DNA of 64,000 nucleotides, taken from positions 186,001 to 250,000 of the forward strand of contig RCAB01000040.1 of the NCBI GenBank assembly GCA_003640385.1, given 5' to 3'. The notes below the pieces were generated by a model. That model did not search any database and was not told where the DNA came from. It saw only the letters and a program-made list of their open reading frames with translations. This DNA comes from Setaria digitata (Eukaryota > Nematoda > Chromadorea > Rhabditida > Setariidae). Every line of letters begins with the position of its first letter. Position 1 is the stretch's first letter. The translations under genes and the position numbers were made by a program. Positions 18,612-32,700 of the stretch are shown piece by piece.

Positions 18612-20194
18612 TTAATTTGCAGCAGTTTAGATTTGTCAAATTAAGTTGCTGGCTCGATGTTGTAACAAAACAAATATCCTGAAAAGATATTTCGCTCGTA
18701 AACTTGACAATATCAGGCAATTTAGATTACTGGTATTGTAGTGAACGATTTGAATGTATTTTCGCTTCCTCCAGACTAAATATACAATTAAATTTATTTC
18801 CAATAATGATGATTTTCAATGTATAATTTATATTAGATAGAGATTTAAGAACAAAAGCAATGATTCTGAGCTCAAGCAAAAGCAGGGAAGAGGAACCGGA
18901 CTCAAATAACCTTTCAACTCGATTGCTTTAAAACCCGTTAGTATCCAAGGTCTATCATCCTATACAAGGCGAAGAAAACGGAAAATCTTGTTCTTAAGTT
19001 GTAGCTTCAGTGTCATGCTTTTTTCGCCTTGTTTTTTTTTTTTTTTAACTTTGCTTTGACAAATAAAAAATGTCTTGCTATTTTCGATCTTGAAACTGTA
19101 ATCAACACTATTCATAACAACACAAAATGTAATTCATCTATAAAGAAATATAAAAGTCAGCTATAAGGAGCAACACTTTCAAATATTTAAAGTCACATTT
19201 TTACTTTTTTCTCCTTTCCTTCTTTTGCTGCCTTCTTCACCATTTTATGATCATCAATATGAAGAGTCCGTTCCACTTCAAACATTAAAAACAAAGGATT
19301 TGTCGAAAACAAATCGTCTCATGCATATGTCATGAATGTCTTAGGTATACATCAAATCATACGTCTACGATCACTATCAAGTTTTTTTTAATTTGTGATT
19401 TATACAGAAACTTTTCCGTTTCTCCAATTATGAATTTTTAAATTTTAATTTTCCAGAAGCTGGCTTCTGTTACAAATATTTTTACAAGTTATACTTTTAA
19501 TCCTTTCGATTCGATGCACATTTTTCGAATAAATAATTGATCGTTTTAAACGGTTAGCACCTAGAATTTTCTAGATGAAGAGATGACAAATGCAATCGAT
19601 AAGATACTTAAAGTAGAGGAGAACTGGATATGATCATTATAACTGCTGATGATTTGAATCAACTCTTGAAGTTGATAAGCCTGAAGCACACAAAATAATC
19701 CCTGAACTACGCAATTATCACCCTGTATATGTATGTATAAATTATGAAATATACTGTATATCGTAATTCAACTTATATTAAAATATGATCGAATACAAGT
19801 GCTTCTGTTTTCGAATATTATTTAATGTGATAATTGAGAGGGAAAAAAATTTGGAAAATCTACTCTACAAACATCGGATAATAACAATCCACAGCGTATC
19901 TAACTACCACCCTTTTAACTTTCATATATTACAAATTATTGTAGTGTTGTGTAAATCTTGCCTAGAGATTCATTCTGATTGCAAAGTTGCAGAAAGCATA
20001 AATACATTAAGGAATCGATCAATCGTCGTTTTTACATTTCAATCAACCACCTTTTCCTGAAGGTTATCATATTAACATATCATTCATTTCATATCATTCA
20101 TTTGCATTTCATGGCATATCCACTTTTATTAGTGTATTTAACCATTTACAAAATTCGATTTTTCATTTTAGTGGATTGGGAAGCATCATAAGCA

Positions 20195-20314
20195 ATGGAT
20201 GAACATTTTCTTCAACCATGGCAGGAACAGAGAAATCGAAGGAGACAATTCTCCGAGCATGATATTTTGGATTTATTGTTTTCCCAAGTGTATCTAAAGA
20301 AAAGGCTTCGATAA
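20195..20314 (+). CDS. Candidate small ORF, 39 aa
   Basis: ATG to TAA encodes 39 residues, beginning MDEHFLQPWQEQ, with a basic RNRRR stretch and a hydrophobic ILDLLF segment. A strong acceptor (cattttag, ending at 20171) lies 23 bases before the ATG, the pattern of a spliced-leader site, and an in-frame stop separates it from upstream sequence. Its base composition is clearly less AT-biased than its neighbours. It may be a complete small gene, or a first exon using the gtgtat donor near 20287. No family recognised. Confidence 0.35.
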   Translation: MDEHFLQPWQEQRNRRRQFSEHDILDLLFSQVYLKKRLR

Positions 20315-23300
20315 ACAAAAGGGAAAAGTGAATATTGGTGAATTTTGCGGATAAACTTGCAATAAACTGGGATGCAGATCATAGCAACTATGTCCAAGTT
20401 TCAAATTATTGGTGAAAGAGATCGAAATAAGACGTGAAACTTTTTCCGAGAAATAAAACAGGTAGGAAATTACGATTATTATGAACATCTTACTAAAATG
20501 AAATTCCTATTGCAGTGGGAAATTTTCTATTATATGATACAATTAATTATAAATAAATGATACACCTCCTATTCGTAAAGAATAATTAGGCAAATCGAGT
20601 GAATTGAAATGATGCATGAACAAAAATTCTGAACTGGAAGAAAACTTATAAAAATATTTGTTTTTTTTTTTTCAGGATATCTGTGTCCATATCCAGATTT
20701 ATCATTAAAGAAATTTAAAATTTTCAACTTCATTAATATGCTTTGAAAAATTATTTTTTCCTTCCTTTCATTTTTGCTATCAGTAAATTTAGATGGTACA
20801 AGGTGCAAGGGTATATCACTCATGAAGTGTTCTATTCTCACAGTGCACACTCAGCAAGATATAACAATGTGTAACTTTTTTGAGAAAATAAAAAATAAGA
20901 AATAAAGATTGGAACAAATGATGGCAAGCATCAGCTTATATATACTAATGAGAGAATGAATTGAACGATCGATGCTACTGCCATCCTTCGTTAAAAGTTT
21001 CGATTCTATTCTACAGGCCATATAAAGGATGTAGTTACATTCTTTAATTAAAGTATAAATTTTTCTTTTTATTCAGATTCAACAAAAAAAAAAAAAGAAA
21101 GAAAGAAAAAAAAAAAAAAAGAAATAGGCTTTTGTTAGATTGACGTCATGTGAAATGAGAGAAAGAAAGCGATGATGAAAAGGAAGGAAGAAAGAAGGTA
21201 GAAAGGAAGAGGAAGAAAAATAACTTAAAAGTTTAAAATCCCGTTAAACTGGACTGAAATTGGTTAAACACGTACTGGAAATGAACTAAGTTACATCAAT
21301 CAAACTTGAAAACCGCACTAAATGAAACTTCTTTCAGTGATAACATGGATTTCGGCGAAATGTTAAAATGTTATGATCACTAACATCATCTAGTAAAAGT
21401 CTTACTAACAGATTAAATTACTTATCGGATATATTAATCATAAAAATTTACTTTCAATACATAAAAATTATTCATGATAAAATGAAAAAACAAACTGATT
21501 ATTTTTAATGCGTTTTTATAATAAAATATATAAATTAATTATTATCTACATTTCGAAATTTCATGCTTATATATTCCTCTGTACAGATAGTGTTCTTCCT
21601 ATAAGAAACAAAGTAATAGTTCGACAATAAAAATTTCATATCACAAGTATGCGTTCATGAAGAAATATTTTTAGAGTTGATGATAGCAACGGTAGCACTT
21701 TGAAAAAGTATTTTATCAAATCCACAAATCTAAATGAAACTTCATTTCAGTGTTAGCTTGAATCTACTAATAATGTGAATATCTCAACTAATATTTCAAT
21801 AAATCAAAGGAGCAGTCGAATAGCGAGAAAGTTGAATAAGTAAACGAATAAAAGATAAGTGAATTGTTCAGAAAAAAAGAGCAGAAAAGTGAAAACGTCC
21901 TGGAAAAGATATGATCAAGAAGAAACCGGAAAGAATGAATGTCCTGGTAAAGCAGGTTTTATTAGTTAAAAAAGAAGAAAGAGAAATAAAACAATTGACT
22001 TTTGCTCAAACAGCTGTCTAGAAAACATTTACCGAATATATTTACTATCTACATATATTTTTAATGTATAACTTGTTCAATTCATAATTATTATAACGTT
22101 TTACAACATTTCGGCCTTTACGTTTTTTTCATTTGATTGCAAAATTGCAGAATGCATGCATAAATACAGAGGTAAGAAGTAAATTTATGCATTTAGATCA
22201 TATATTTCACTTAATTTCTCTACAGATTTTGTCATTAAATCAATGGAAGAAGTTTACAATAGCATAGTTGATTTGCTTATATCTGTAAAAAAGCTAAATT
22301 ATTTAAGCAAATGATTTAAATTTATCAGTTTACCTGGATGATAAGATGGTTGTTTACGGTCTAAATATAAAAATGTTATTGGAACGATTAGTTTATATTT
22401 AAGAAATCCTTCAAAGAAAAAAAAAGAAAGGAGAGAAGTGAAAACTAAAGTATATTTTGATAAATTGCAACTCATTTGCATAATTCCAAAAACCAAGCTT
22501 GTCCAGGTATCACTGGTTAGTCAGAGAGAGTGTAAAAGTTGAAAGTGAATAATCAGATAAGTTTAAATCATTTTTTTTTTGTGAATATAATTTTTAGTGG
22601 GTTGTTTTATTTTATTTATTTGGTCGTTCCCGATTTTTAGTTTGCAAAGGTAACGGAAAAGTAAAATAATGAATCGAAAGTCAGATATATCGCCAAGAAT
22701 GAATGAACATAAACTTTAAAAAAGAAACGATATTTTTTCATCGAAATCCCAAATCTTTTTTACGAAGTTTATCTTGAGTAGACAATCATATTTTAAGAAT
22801 GAAAGTTTGGTTAGACAATGAAATGATTTTATACATTATTTGAAAAATGAGATAGTCGAAGAAACCGAAACAAATATATGTAACTTTTTTAGAAAATGAG
22901 AATTGTTACTAAATTGATCATTTTTCATAAGTTTTCAAGGCTCGAATTATTTCCCTGCAAAGTTGCAGACAGAAAAAATTTTTTGAAAATAGATACGGTA
23001 AAATAAAAAAGAAAAAGAAAAAAAAACCAATCTACTTTTAGTAGCCTTATAAATGTATATAAAATTCTGAAGAAAATTTTCCCCTAGCATATACTAGCAA
23101 CAGTAACATTATATCTATTGGAAATGTTGAATTTTAAATTAGTTGAAATGTCTGAAACGAAACGAATGAAAATTTAGAAAAGTAAAAACTAATCCAAAAT
23201 TTTAATTAAATAATATGTAAAAAATAGCTCCTAATGTGGCAATGTCTCTTTTAGTGTTCCAGTAATGTATGAATATATATATATATATATATCCAGTGAT

Positions 23301-24000
23301 ACTTTGGAAATACATATATATCAAAGTTTGCTTTTGTTTTTGTAAAAATTAAATCAAAATGTCTCAGTTGCAAAAAAAGGTAATATTTTTTGAAAAACTT
23401 TCAAGAAAAATGAGAAGCGAAAGGTCTAGAAGCAGAAAATGAGGGAAAATTAATGCTGAATTATATTTTTTAAGTTCCGAAATTTGAAACGAATTTTATT
23501 CTTCCTTATTAACAAAAAAAAAGAAGAAAAAGAAAAAAGCTACATTTTTTCAGCATTTTCGTTAACTAAATTGCATACATTTACTTAATATATGAAAATT
23601 TACAGCATGTCCTTTTTTTTTTTCTTAAAAAAAGAAAACTTTATTCTTCCGGTTGCATTTCATACACTATTTATAATGGTGCTGTTTCGTCTCATTCTAT
23701 ATTTAAAAAAATAATTTAAATGGAAAAAATGTATAAGTGATTTGCAACATATTTGATCATTAGGAATTTGATGAAGTTTGTCTTTGAAAACTTTTCCTCA
23801 TTTTATTTCGAATAAACTTTAGAAGTTTATGCTTATTATGATTGATAAGTGAAGGCTGAAAGACATGCAGAAACTGGAAATTTTTATCGATGAAAACGGA
23901 AATGGCTGGATTCCTTCATGAATTTTCTCTTTTTTTTTTTTTTTTTTAAATGCCATCTTAAATGTTCATGGTCAAGTTACGGTGATTAATTAGACAGATC

Positions 24001-24034
<34 letters not shown>

Positions 24035-24204
24035 AAAAAAACAAAAAAAAAGAGGACGATGAAATCGTTAACAGTAATTACTGAGATTTCAGCTTGAAGG
24101 AAATATGAAACTTCCAAAACAAACACTGTCACTGAATGTTTTAGAAAAAAAAAAAAAATTGAACATAAGAAAAGTTGCTAAAATTCCGATTTTATGCAGC
24201 ATTA

Positions 24205-24240
<36 letters not shown>

Positions 24241-24390
24241 AATAACGAAACAGTTCTGAATTGCTAAAGTTTTCACATATTTACAATGTTAACAACAGTG
24301 CTGGCAGTAATGAAAACAATACAAGTGATTCTAATATGACAATATATTTATTAAAAGTATATAAACGATGTGATCATACAGTAAAGTGAG

Positions 24391-24517
24391 ATATATGTTA
24401 ATTAATATCAATTAGTATTTGATTATTAGACGACAAGTGATAGTGTTGAGAAAGATATAAATGTTAATATCAATCAGTATTTAATTATTGGACGACATAG
24501 TAACAGTGCTAAGGAAG
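24391..24517. repeat. Diverged direct repeat, two copies of about 62 bases
   Basis: Adjacent copies each contain gttaat..atatcaat.agtattt.attattg/agacgaca followed by a related tail with agtg and gaa motifs. Copy one is 24391 to about 24455, copy two about 24456-24517. The copies differ by substitutions and a short indel, indicating an old tandem duplication. Confidence 0.6.
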
Positions 24518-26276
24518 TTACGAGCAAGCTGTTTCATTAAATAATCCATTTATAATGCAATTGATAACAATGATATTATTTTATTTTGATATGTAAAACA
24601 TTCTATAAATGGTGCTTTTTGTAATTCATTAATCGAATTCAAAAATGAAAAAGTATGCGACAAGTATTTTTTATGACTCATATTGCACACTCGCTGAAAA
24701 TGCTTATTGATGCTTATTTTATCCTAAACTATCAAGAAAAACGGAAAAGAAATTTTGATTTGAACTAGGAAAAAAAAATTTTTCTTTCATGTAACATAGA
24801 CGAGACAAAATGATAGCAGCGATCTGATATAATATAGTTTTAGTAAGTTTATAATGCAAGAATAGATTTGATAATTCGAGAGCTGATTGATTTTTCTTCG
24901 CATTTTCTTTCCATTTCTTTTTCGTTCTTTCCATCCTCGACTCAGTTTTTTTTTTTTTTTCGATTCAAACATTATAACAAAATTAATGAAATGTAAATCA
25001 TTTTTTTTTATTAGTCCATTATATTATATCATGTTTGTTTCAAGAAAAAATGTAATCAGAAGATTTTTGACTTAAAAAACATTTCATCTGACTCGAACAT
25101 TTGAAATAATCACAAATAATGCGGAAGTTTTACGCCATTATTTTTTTTTTTTTTTTCTCTTCTTACTTTTTTCTCTCGTTTTTTTTTTTTTTTTTTTNTT
25201 TGTAACTTATTAGAGTTGAGATATGGAAGAAGATAGTGTTCAAATGTTAGTTCAGCTGATTACTTACTCAAAGTAACTTTAAGAATGGTGCTACACACGA
25301 AATGATACAAGATGGAAAGAAGGAAGAAAGAAGCAGTTAGCAACAAGATTTGTGAACATTTTGGCAACCACTATTACCAAAAAAAAAAAGAAAGACGAAA
25401 AAGAACGAAAGAAAAATTGTGAAAAATAAATGATATCAGGTTAAAAATTAGGCATAAACAGTTAAAAGGAACGAGAGAAGAGAATTAATTAACTCTCGTT
25501 AACAATGTACTCTTAAGTTATATTTAAATTTTTAGAGTAAGTTATATTTCATCAGTATTTTATTTTTATTGATGTTTAGATCATTTTTTTTTTTTCATTT
25601 CTCTTAGTTTTTTTGATAACTCATGTCCCATTTTTATTCACCCTAGAATTAGGATATCAATATGCATTTGATGATGGCGACGATATTTTATGAGAGTTGT
25701 ACGATTCATCTTCAGTTTATCGGCTCTCGTCTTCTATTAACTTTTTCACTTTAAGTTAGTTATGAGAGTTAAGTGAAATCAAAATTTCGAATCTGCAAGT
25801 AAAAATTGTGAATTATAAATGCAAAATAAATTGTATATACATGTAACTTTCTAACTTATTTTTTAATTACTTTTATATTTATATTTCTAAATTTTGCCAG
25901 TATTTTATACCTTTAAAAAAGGTTGGTAATATGGTGAAAGAAAGACATCAACATCAAGAGAGTAGAAGGTGCTAATCAATCAGAAGCTCAACTTTCTCTC
26001 TTATTTTCAAGAAAGTTTAATTAATATTATTGCTATGATGAATGAAGAAATACTGGTACCTCCTATTATCTTCCCTTCTAGCTCTTTCGTCTGTATATTA
26101 ATTTGTATTCTAACTTTCATGTAGTCATCATGTTTGTTCGGCAAAATTCGGCTGAATTTCATTGGAAAAAAATAAAAAAAAAAAAAAGGCATTGCTAAAA
26201 GTAAAAAGTACAAGTTAGCGTCATTATGTCTTTTAGCTGAAATCAATGATTGATGGAAGAAATTTATAAAAAGAAA

Positions 26277-26320
26277 GTTTGAAATAAACATATATATATA
26301 TATATATGTTTATTTCAAAC
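26277..26320. repeat. Perfect 44-base palindrome with AT centre
   Basis: The arms gtttgaaataaaca (26277-26290) and tgtttatttcaaac (26307-26320) are exact reverse complements around a 16-base alternating TA centre that is itself palindromic. More AT-alternating sequence follows to about 26435. It could extrude as a cruciform; no gene is attached to it. Confidence 0.9.
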
Positions 26321-26883
26321 ATATGTATATGTTATATATATATATATATATTACTATTTAATATAAAAAAAATTTATATATATATTTTTTGTTTTTTTAT
26401 ATTTTTTCATAATTTACATATATATATATATAAAATAGTAAGAAGTTTTATTTTCTTATTTATTGAATAAATAATAATTATGAATCAAGTTGAAAAAAAA
26501 AAGGAAAACCATTTAAACAGAATGACAATAATAATATCGATTAATAATGAGAATACTGCAAATGATTTGATGAAAGTGGCGAAATGATAAGGGAAGGATG
26601 AAAATGGAAATCAGTGATAACAAGAGATATTCAATGGAAACTTTTATTTCCTCCAGAAAGCAAAGAACTAACAGTGGAAAGAATAAGCATGTGGACTTGA
26701 TTACACCAATGAAAATATTGAAAATTTGAAAGGGAGAAAGAAATTGAAAAAATATCTATGGAAATGCATTGAAAAAAAAGAAACATGTAGGATATCTTGT
26801 CACAATAAAATCATCTAATAGTATTGCACTAAATGATTCAATTACTAAGATATTTCAACTAATTTGGTTTATATAATGTTGCG

Positions 26884-27005
26884 CTAACTGGATCCGGTTT
26901 TTACTTTCCGGTTATTGTCACTTAGTTTTACCAGCCCGCCTATTTTGCCGTTTTTAATCTCCAGCTCTAGCGGAAAAGCATTTGGCAATTCCTTAAATAT
27001 CAAAC
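26884..27005 (-). CDS. Candidate terminal exon, gene unknown
   Basis: On the minus strand an ataatttcag acceptor is followed by an open frame entered in phase 1 and ending at a TAG. The peptide includes LIFKELPNAFPLELEIKNG and KIGGLVKL, less AT-driven than the flanks. It loosely recalls the LPLxLxVKxGxIGxLxL pattern of chorein/VPS13 N-termini, but the match is too short to name. No upstream exon could be joined to it in phase. Confidence 0.3.
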
Positions 27006-29567
27006 CTGAAATTATAACCGCTATTCCTCTCCATTTTCTCTTTCCCTTTTCTCTTTTCTGTTTACCCTTTTCCCCCATTTCCTTTTTCTCTTTAACTTTT
27101 CGTTCAGTACTATTCTCTATAATGATGATAATTATCCATTTTAATTTTTTTGCTTTCCTTTTTTTTTGAAATTTGTTGTAAACTAACGTGAAAGAATGAA
27201 AAGAAGAAGAAGAAAGCAACAGCACGGATTTCACATGAAGCATCACTTAACTCAATGTTGGAAACTTTTTTTAACGACCCTATTTTCTAAGAAATCTCAA
27301 AAAAGATAAATTTTCGACGTGAACAGTTGTTTTAGGATAAAAAAAAGGAAAGTTTTTTTTTGTGATTGAAGGAATGAAAGGGAGAAAGGTGACGTTAATT
27401 TATTGTCATCGATGTGATGAAATTGTCCTTTGAACGAGATTGTTACTTCATATTACTTTTCCTTTTACTTATAATGACAAAAATATGCCAAAACTTCTAA
27501 ATTATTAATTATTTATTGCTTGACAATACGACAGTTCAGTACAAAATGTATACATTTATTAGTGATAAGACATTTATACTTGCACTTACATTACACATTT
27601 AATTCACTTAATTTGTCGAAAAACAAAAAAAAAAAGAAGTAGGAAAGAGTTCATCTAGGTTTTAAAAAACATGATATCAAATTTAATGAAAAGATTCAAC
27701 AGGAAAAATTGTTAAATGATATCATTTCTTGTCAGCGATGATCAAATATCAATTCGAAAGTGAAAGATTTCTAGTGTTGATTGTAATGGGAATATTTTGA
27801 ACTGTTCTCTTTCATTAGAAAAAAAAATTTTTTTCTTGAGTTTAGCTATTTCAATCTTTTCTAAACTATTTGAGATTTTATATAAAATAAACATTCAATT
27901 AGGTTTTGCTTGAATCAAATCTTCTACAACTAAACATATTGCTTTTAAATTTAATAAAATGATAATATGTTAAGAAATGATAAATTTTTAAAAAGTTAAA
28001 TTATAAACTTGAGGAATGCAATAAGAAATGAAGCAAAATAATTACATATTGATTTTGCCACGAATAGCAGGCCTAATACACTTGTATATCCTTAATTAGA
28101 TGAGTTATGAACTCAACTTGTTAATTTCTATCCATCAGACCACAGTAAACTTTTAAATAGAAGGACAAAATTTGATAAATAGTATCATTTCAAAACTGTT
28201 TTTTTTTTCAGATTATCATTTGAAACTAATTTGTATTAAAAATGTCGGAGCATTTTGAAAAATCTAGTGGGAAAGAATTAGAAAGGAACTTCTTTTTTAG
28301 CTTTATTTTGTTTTAGCATTAAAAACTGTCGCTTAGAAAGTCAAATAGATGAGAATTTTCTTAATCAAATCTATAATAAAGTTTGTTACGAATAAAATTC
28401 CAAAAGAAAAAAAGGAAAGAAAAAGTTTAAAGCAAATCAAAGCATGAATGATTTTTTTTCTTTGAAGGAAGTGAAGCATTTTCTGCTCAAATATATTAAA
28501 TCGTCCGATGCAATAAAAATTATCAATATTTTCAAAAACTAAATCAAAATCTGTAAAACTAAACTTTCAAATAAAGAAATAAATTAATAAATAAATGACT
28601 TTCAAGCACATACACCAATGAAATTTATTGGCTTTAAGAATAATTACTGTTATCCAGAATAAAGCTTTAATGATTTTAAATGTTATCTCTTCTGAATGAC
28701 TCATTGATTGAGCTATTAATTGCTTTTATGAAATGTAATATGTGGGCAATAATTATATCTTTTTTCTTATTTCCATATTTTGAAATATATCAGAGGTATC
28801 AATAATTAAATGATCATCGTCTGATAAAAAAAAAAAAAAAAAAAAAGTGATATGACGTGAAACGAGGATCATTTTTGCTGTATATTCAAATAAACTTTCA
28901 TGTATACTACAGTCAAGAGTTTCCACTGATTAAACTCTCGAGTTTACTGAGTAGTGGAACACTGATGAAATGATTGGATAGATAGTGTGGACGTGGTAAT
29001 TTTTTGGCCAGAATGAAAGGCATTCAAGAAATCTCAAATGTTCGATTCTATTTTTTGTAGATTTGATCCGATTTCAAGATAAAACTTAAAGTCCCAGCTT
29101 GTTATTGAACAGGGGTAAGGTAGCAAGCAAATGGGACAGTTATCGATAAGTTGAAGTGCGATATGTTAAGGTTAAACAAAAATGAAAAATTGAGAAAGTG
29201 GAAAGTGAGAGGTGAAGTAACCGGTAGAATGATGGTGCTGGTAGAAAGGGGAAAAGTTGAAATGGAAATGAAGCAGATGCCGGGATGTCGGGGAAACTGA
29301 AATGGGACTGAAATGGGCGGGGGAGAGTAGAGAGAAGAAAAATACCGTTTAAAACAAATCACCAAGAGTCCAAAAAAAAAAGAAAAAATCACGGAACGGG
29401 AAAGTAGAGAAATAAAAAGCCATGAACTGACAACCGGTGGAGTGGCAAGACTGGAAGTATTATCAGGAAATGAAAGGACTTAGAGAAAAGCAACTAAGCG
29501 GATCATTTCAGAGGTGTACGGGGGATCATGTGGTATCTCGTTAATGAATGTACCAAAAAGAGACGAT

Positions 29568-29608
<41 letters not shown>

Positions 29609-29693
29609 AAAAAAAAAGCGATGTTCGANGAACATGGGTCAGTTAGACTGGATGAAATGAATTTTTGATACCGAATGTTTCTACCGGAAAAAC

Positions 29694-29793
29694 CTGGTTG
29701 ATGACGCAATCAGCAATGTGCTGAATGTAAAACTTTGCAAAATATAAATTAGCATTCGCCAAACGGGTAAAAATAATGGGAGAGCGTGTGTAG
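29694..29793 (-). CDS. Candidate internal exon, gene unknown
   Basis: Minus strand: acceptor gttgctacag, then 100 bases entered in phase 2 and left in phase 0 at aaccag before gttttt. The peptide contains SPIIFTRLANANLYFAKF and HIADCVINQ. Its composition stands out from the surrounding poly-A and AT-rich sequence. No partner exon was found and I do not recognise a family. Confidence 0.3.
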
Positions 29794-32700
29794 CTGTAGC
29801 AACGTAATAAAAAATCAGACTGATCCAAATTAGAAAATCTGTTTGACCATTTAATAAAAAAAAAAAAAAACGGTAATGCTAAAATGAAGCTAGGGACAAA
29901 TGTTTTTTAATGATGCCTAAAATACTGCTATTTGAAATTTCAAAGAATTTTCTGATAAAAATTTCATCCGCACTCATTTTGTCAGTTAATTGATCAGTCT
30001 TCCAAATTGCGAAGATGATAGTTTAATCAGAAATATTCGTAGTTTGTTTCCTAAAAGTGAACGTGTAAATGATATTTGCTTTAAATATAATCGCTGATAA
30101 ATGGCAAACAAATAACCATCAATTTACATTTTTTCATTAATTAAATGAAGCTAAAATATGATAAGAATTAAGACTGTAGTTATCATAATTAAATGTATTA
30201 TTAAGAACTTCGAATAAAACGTCAGATTCTTTTTTTGCTTTTTTTCTGCTAGCATATAATTATTTCATAATCTATAATTCTTTTTTTTTCTTTTTTCCTG
30301 CAAAATTTCAATTCTAGAAAATTACTTTTACATCTTTTACATATAATTGAAACTTCTTGAAAAGGCTTTTTCAAGTATTTTATTTCGGTAAAAAAAAAAA
30401 AGTTAAAATAAAATTTAAAGGTAGGAGTCTTTAAAGTCTTGAAATGATTATACATTTTACATATATTATTATAGTAGTAGCAATAGCAGCAGCAGCAGCA
30501 GCAAAAGCGGAATAAATTGAGTTGATATTTCACATTCTCGAAATAAGACATTGAATAATTAAGAGCTCTAGTGACAATAAAATTTATTATTGCGGCAACA
30601 ATTTTTATATTATTAAATTCCATTATCATTAAACTTTCAAATTATTTAATTTTCGTTTTTTTCGATGCAAAATTTATTTTTTTTGTCATTAAAATATTTA
30701 AATTTGACAAAATGTTTTAAGGTCCATTATATAATCTATTTATTTGTATTACATTCTTCCTTTCTTCCTCTTTCTGACATTCATATATATATATATATAT
30801 ATATATGTTATAAAAAAAATATATATATATAAGCATTTTTTATTGTTAATTTAAGTTCATTATACTAATTTAAAAAGAGAAAATAGAGGGGAAAAAAAAA
30901 GAGAAGGAAAAATGATATACGTTATTTTAAAGAGCAGGTTGTTAAAACAAGCATGAATAACATGTAACAGTTGCACAAGACAATTGATATTTCTATTGAT
31001 TTGTTTTATTTAAAAAAAAAAAATTAAATATTTGATAATGATATTGCCAAATTTTATTGCCATAAAACTAAATCATAAGTTATAAATCAAAAAAAAACAA
31101 ATTTATAAAGGAAAGGAATCAAACTAGAAAATTTTTATTAATAATTATTATAGTGGTGAAGTTGTTGGAATCCGCTGTTTTTGTAGTGGAGGAGGATTAT
31201 GTAGATTAAAATTTTTACAATTAGTTGCATTGATTGATGTTAAATTAGGTACTGGTAGAAAATATCATAATTTTTAAACTTTCAAGAGTATCACGAAATT
31301 CACTACTGTAGTAGTTCATAACGGAACAGGTAAGAGGGCTTTAAAATTTTCCATGAGGGTGAAATAACTCGATCTCGCGACATACTGAGCGGTATCTTTT
31401 AAAAACACTGAAATTATGGTTGTGCATATATCCATCCAGTAATGATGAATTATTTATTAAAAAAACAAAAAAAAGTCATGAAAAGAAAATTATGGGAGAT
31501 TAAAACTTTAATTAGGATGTAAAAAAAAAAAACTTTAATTAGAGTGCAAAAAAAGGAAAAAAAAAAAAAAAAACTAGATGGTTATGCAATCTAGTAAGCG
31601 AATTTCTTCAGGTAAAACAAAATTTACATTAATTAACAACTCTCTCCTTTTTTTTTTTTTTTTTTCTTTCTTTGCTGTAATAAGTCAGGAGTTTTAACAC
31701 TTTATGGTAATTGTTGCTAAAAATGCTTTCAATATAAAATAAATCTATATCATTTTGGGGTAGGTAATTTAAAATAATTTTCAAACGAAAAAAAATTTAA
31801 AAATATCGTTAAGATGTATATTTATCATTTGATTACTATAAAACTAATCTAATGTATAGCAAAATTTAATCTGAACTTAATTTGAAATATTTTAAAATGG
31901 GAAAAAAAAATGGAAGATAAAAGAGGGATGAAAAACATAAATAGTGGTGCTCTTAGCATAAACATGTTTCATATTGTGTAAGGTGAATAAAACGAAGACA
32001 AAGAGTTAATTTGCAAAAATACATTAGGAAGAAAGTTTAGATTCTCCCAGGGGAAGGAAGTATCTGGTAGTGATGACCTCTTAACAGCTTGATTCCATTA
32101 CCTACATTTTATTTAAAATGAGGGATGGAGAGATGAAGGTACCATTTATCTCCTGCTATAAAGGCTGATTCAACATAATAATAATGATAAAAATTATGAT
32201 AATTCTATAGGAAAATTTTGGATATATATGATTTCTACTAGAAATTGCTAGAAGTTGCTAAAATTCAACTTCTATTGTTGAACTGTCTTGCATACAAATT
32301 TGGTAATTTGTAGATAAAAGAATGGAAACTTCGTTTAGGTTTACCGTTTAGCAGTTAAATTTATAATTTTATAGAAGAAAATAAACAAATAAATAAGAAG
32401 CCAAATTAAATTTAAAAAAAATTCCATTTGTAACACTTAGCCTTTTTACTTTTACATTTTACTGATTCGACAAATCGAGGAATGATATTACAAATTTTAA
32501 ATTCGATGAAATAACACTCTCATGGATTAAACCATTCTGTTTAAATAATTAACACTATAACAGGCAATTGAAAAAAAAAGCAATTAGAAGCGTGACATCA
32601 TAAACCCTTTTACTTCTCGAGAAAAAGTGGGTGTTTGATTCTCTAATTAGATATATTCTTAGCAATAGATATGTTGCACTGAATGACTAATCAGATTTTA

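Noticed and set aside
26007..26291. Minus-strand 94-codon hydrophobic frame
   Set aside because: It is Phe/Ile-rich translation of AT-rich sequence, with no start context, splice sites or recognisable domain.
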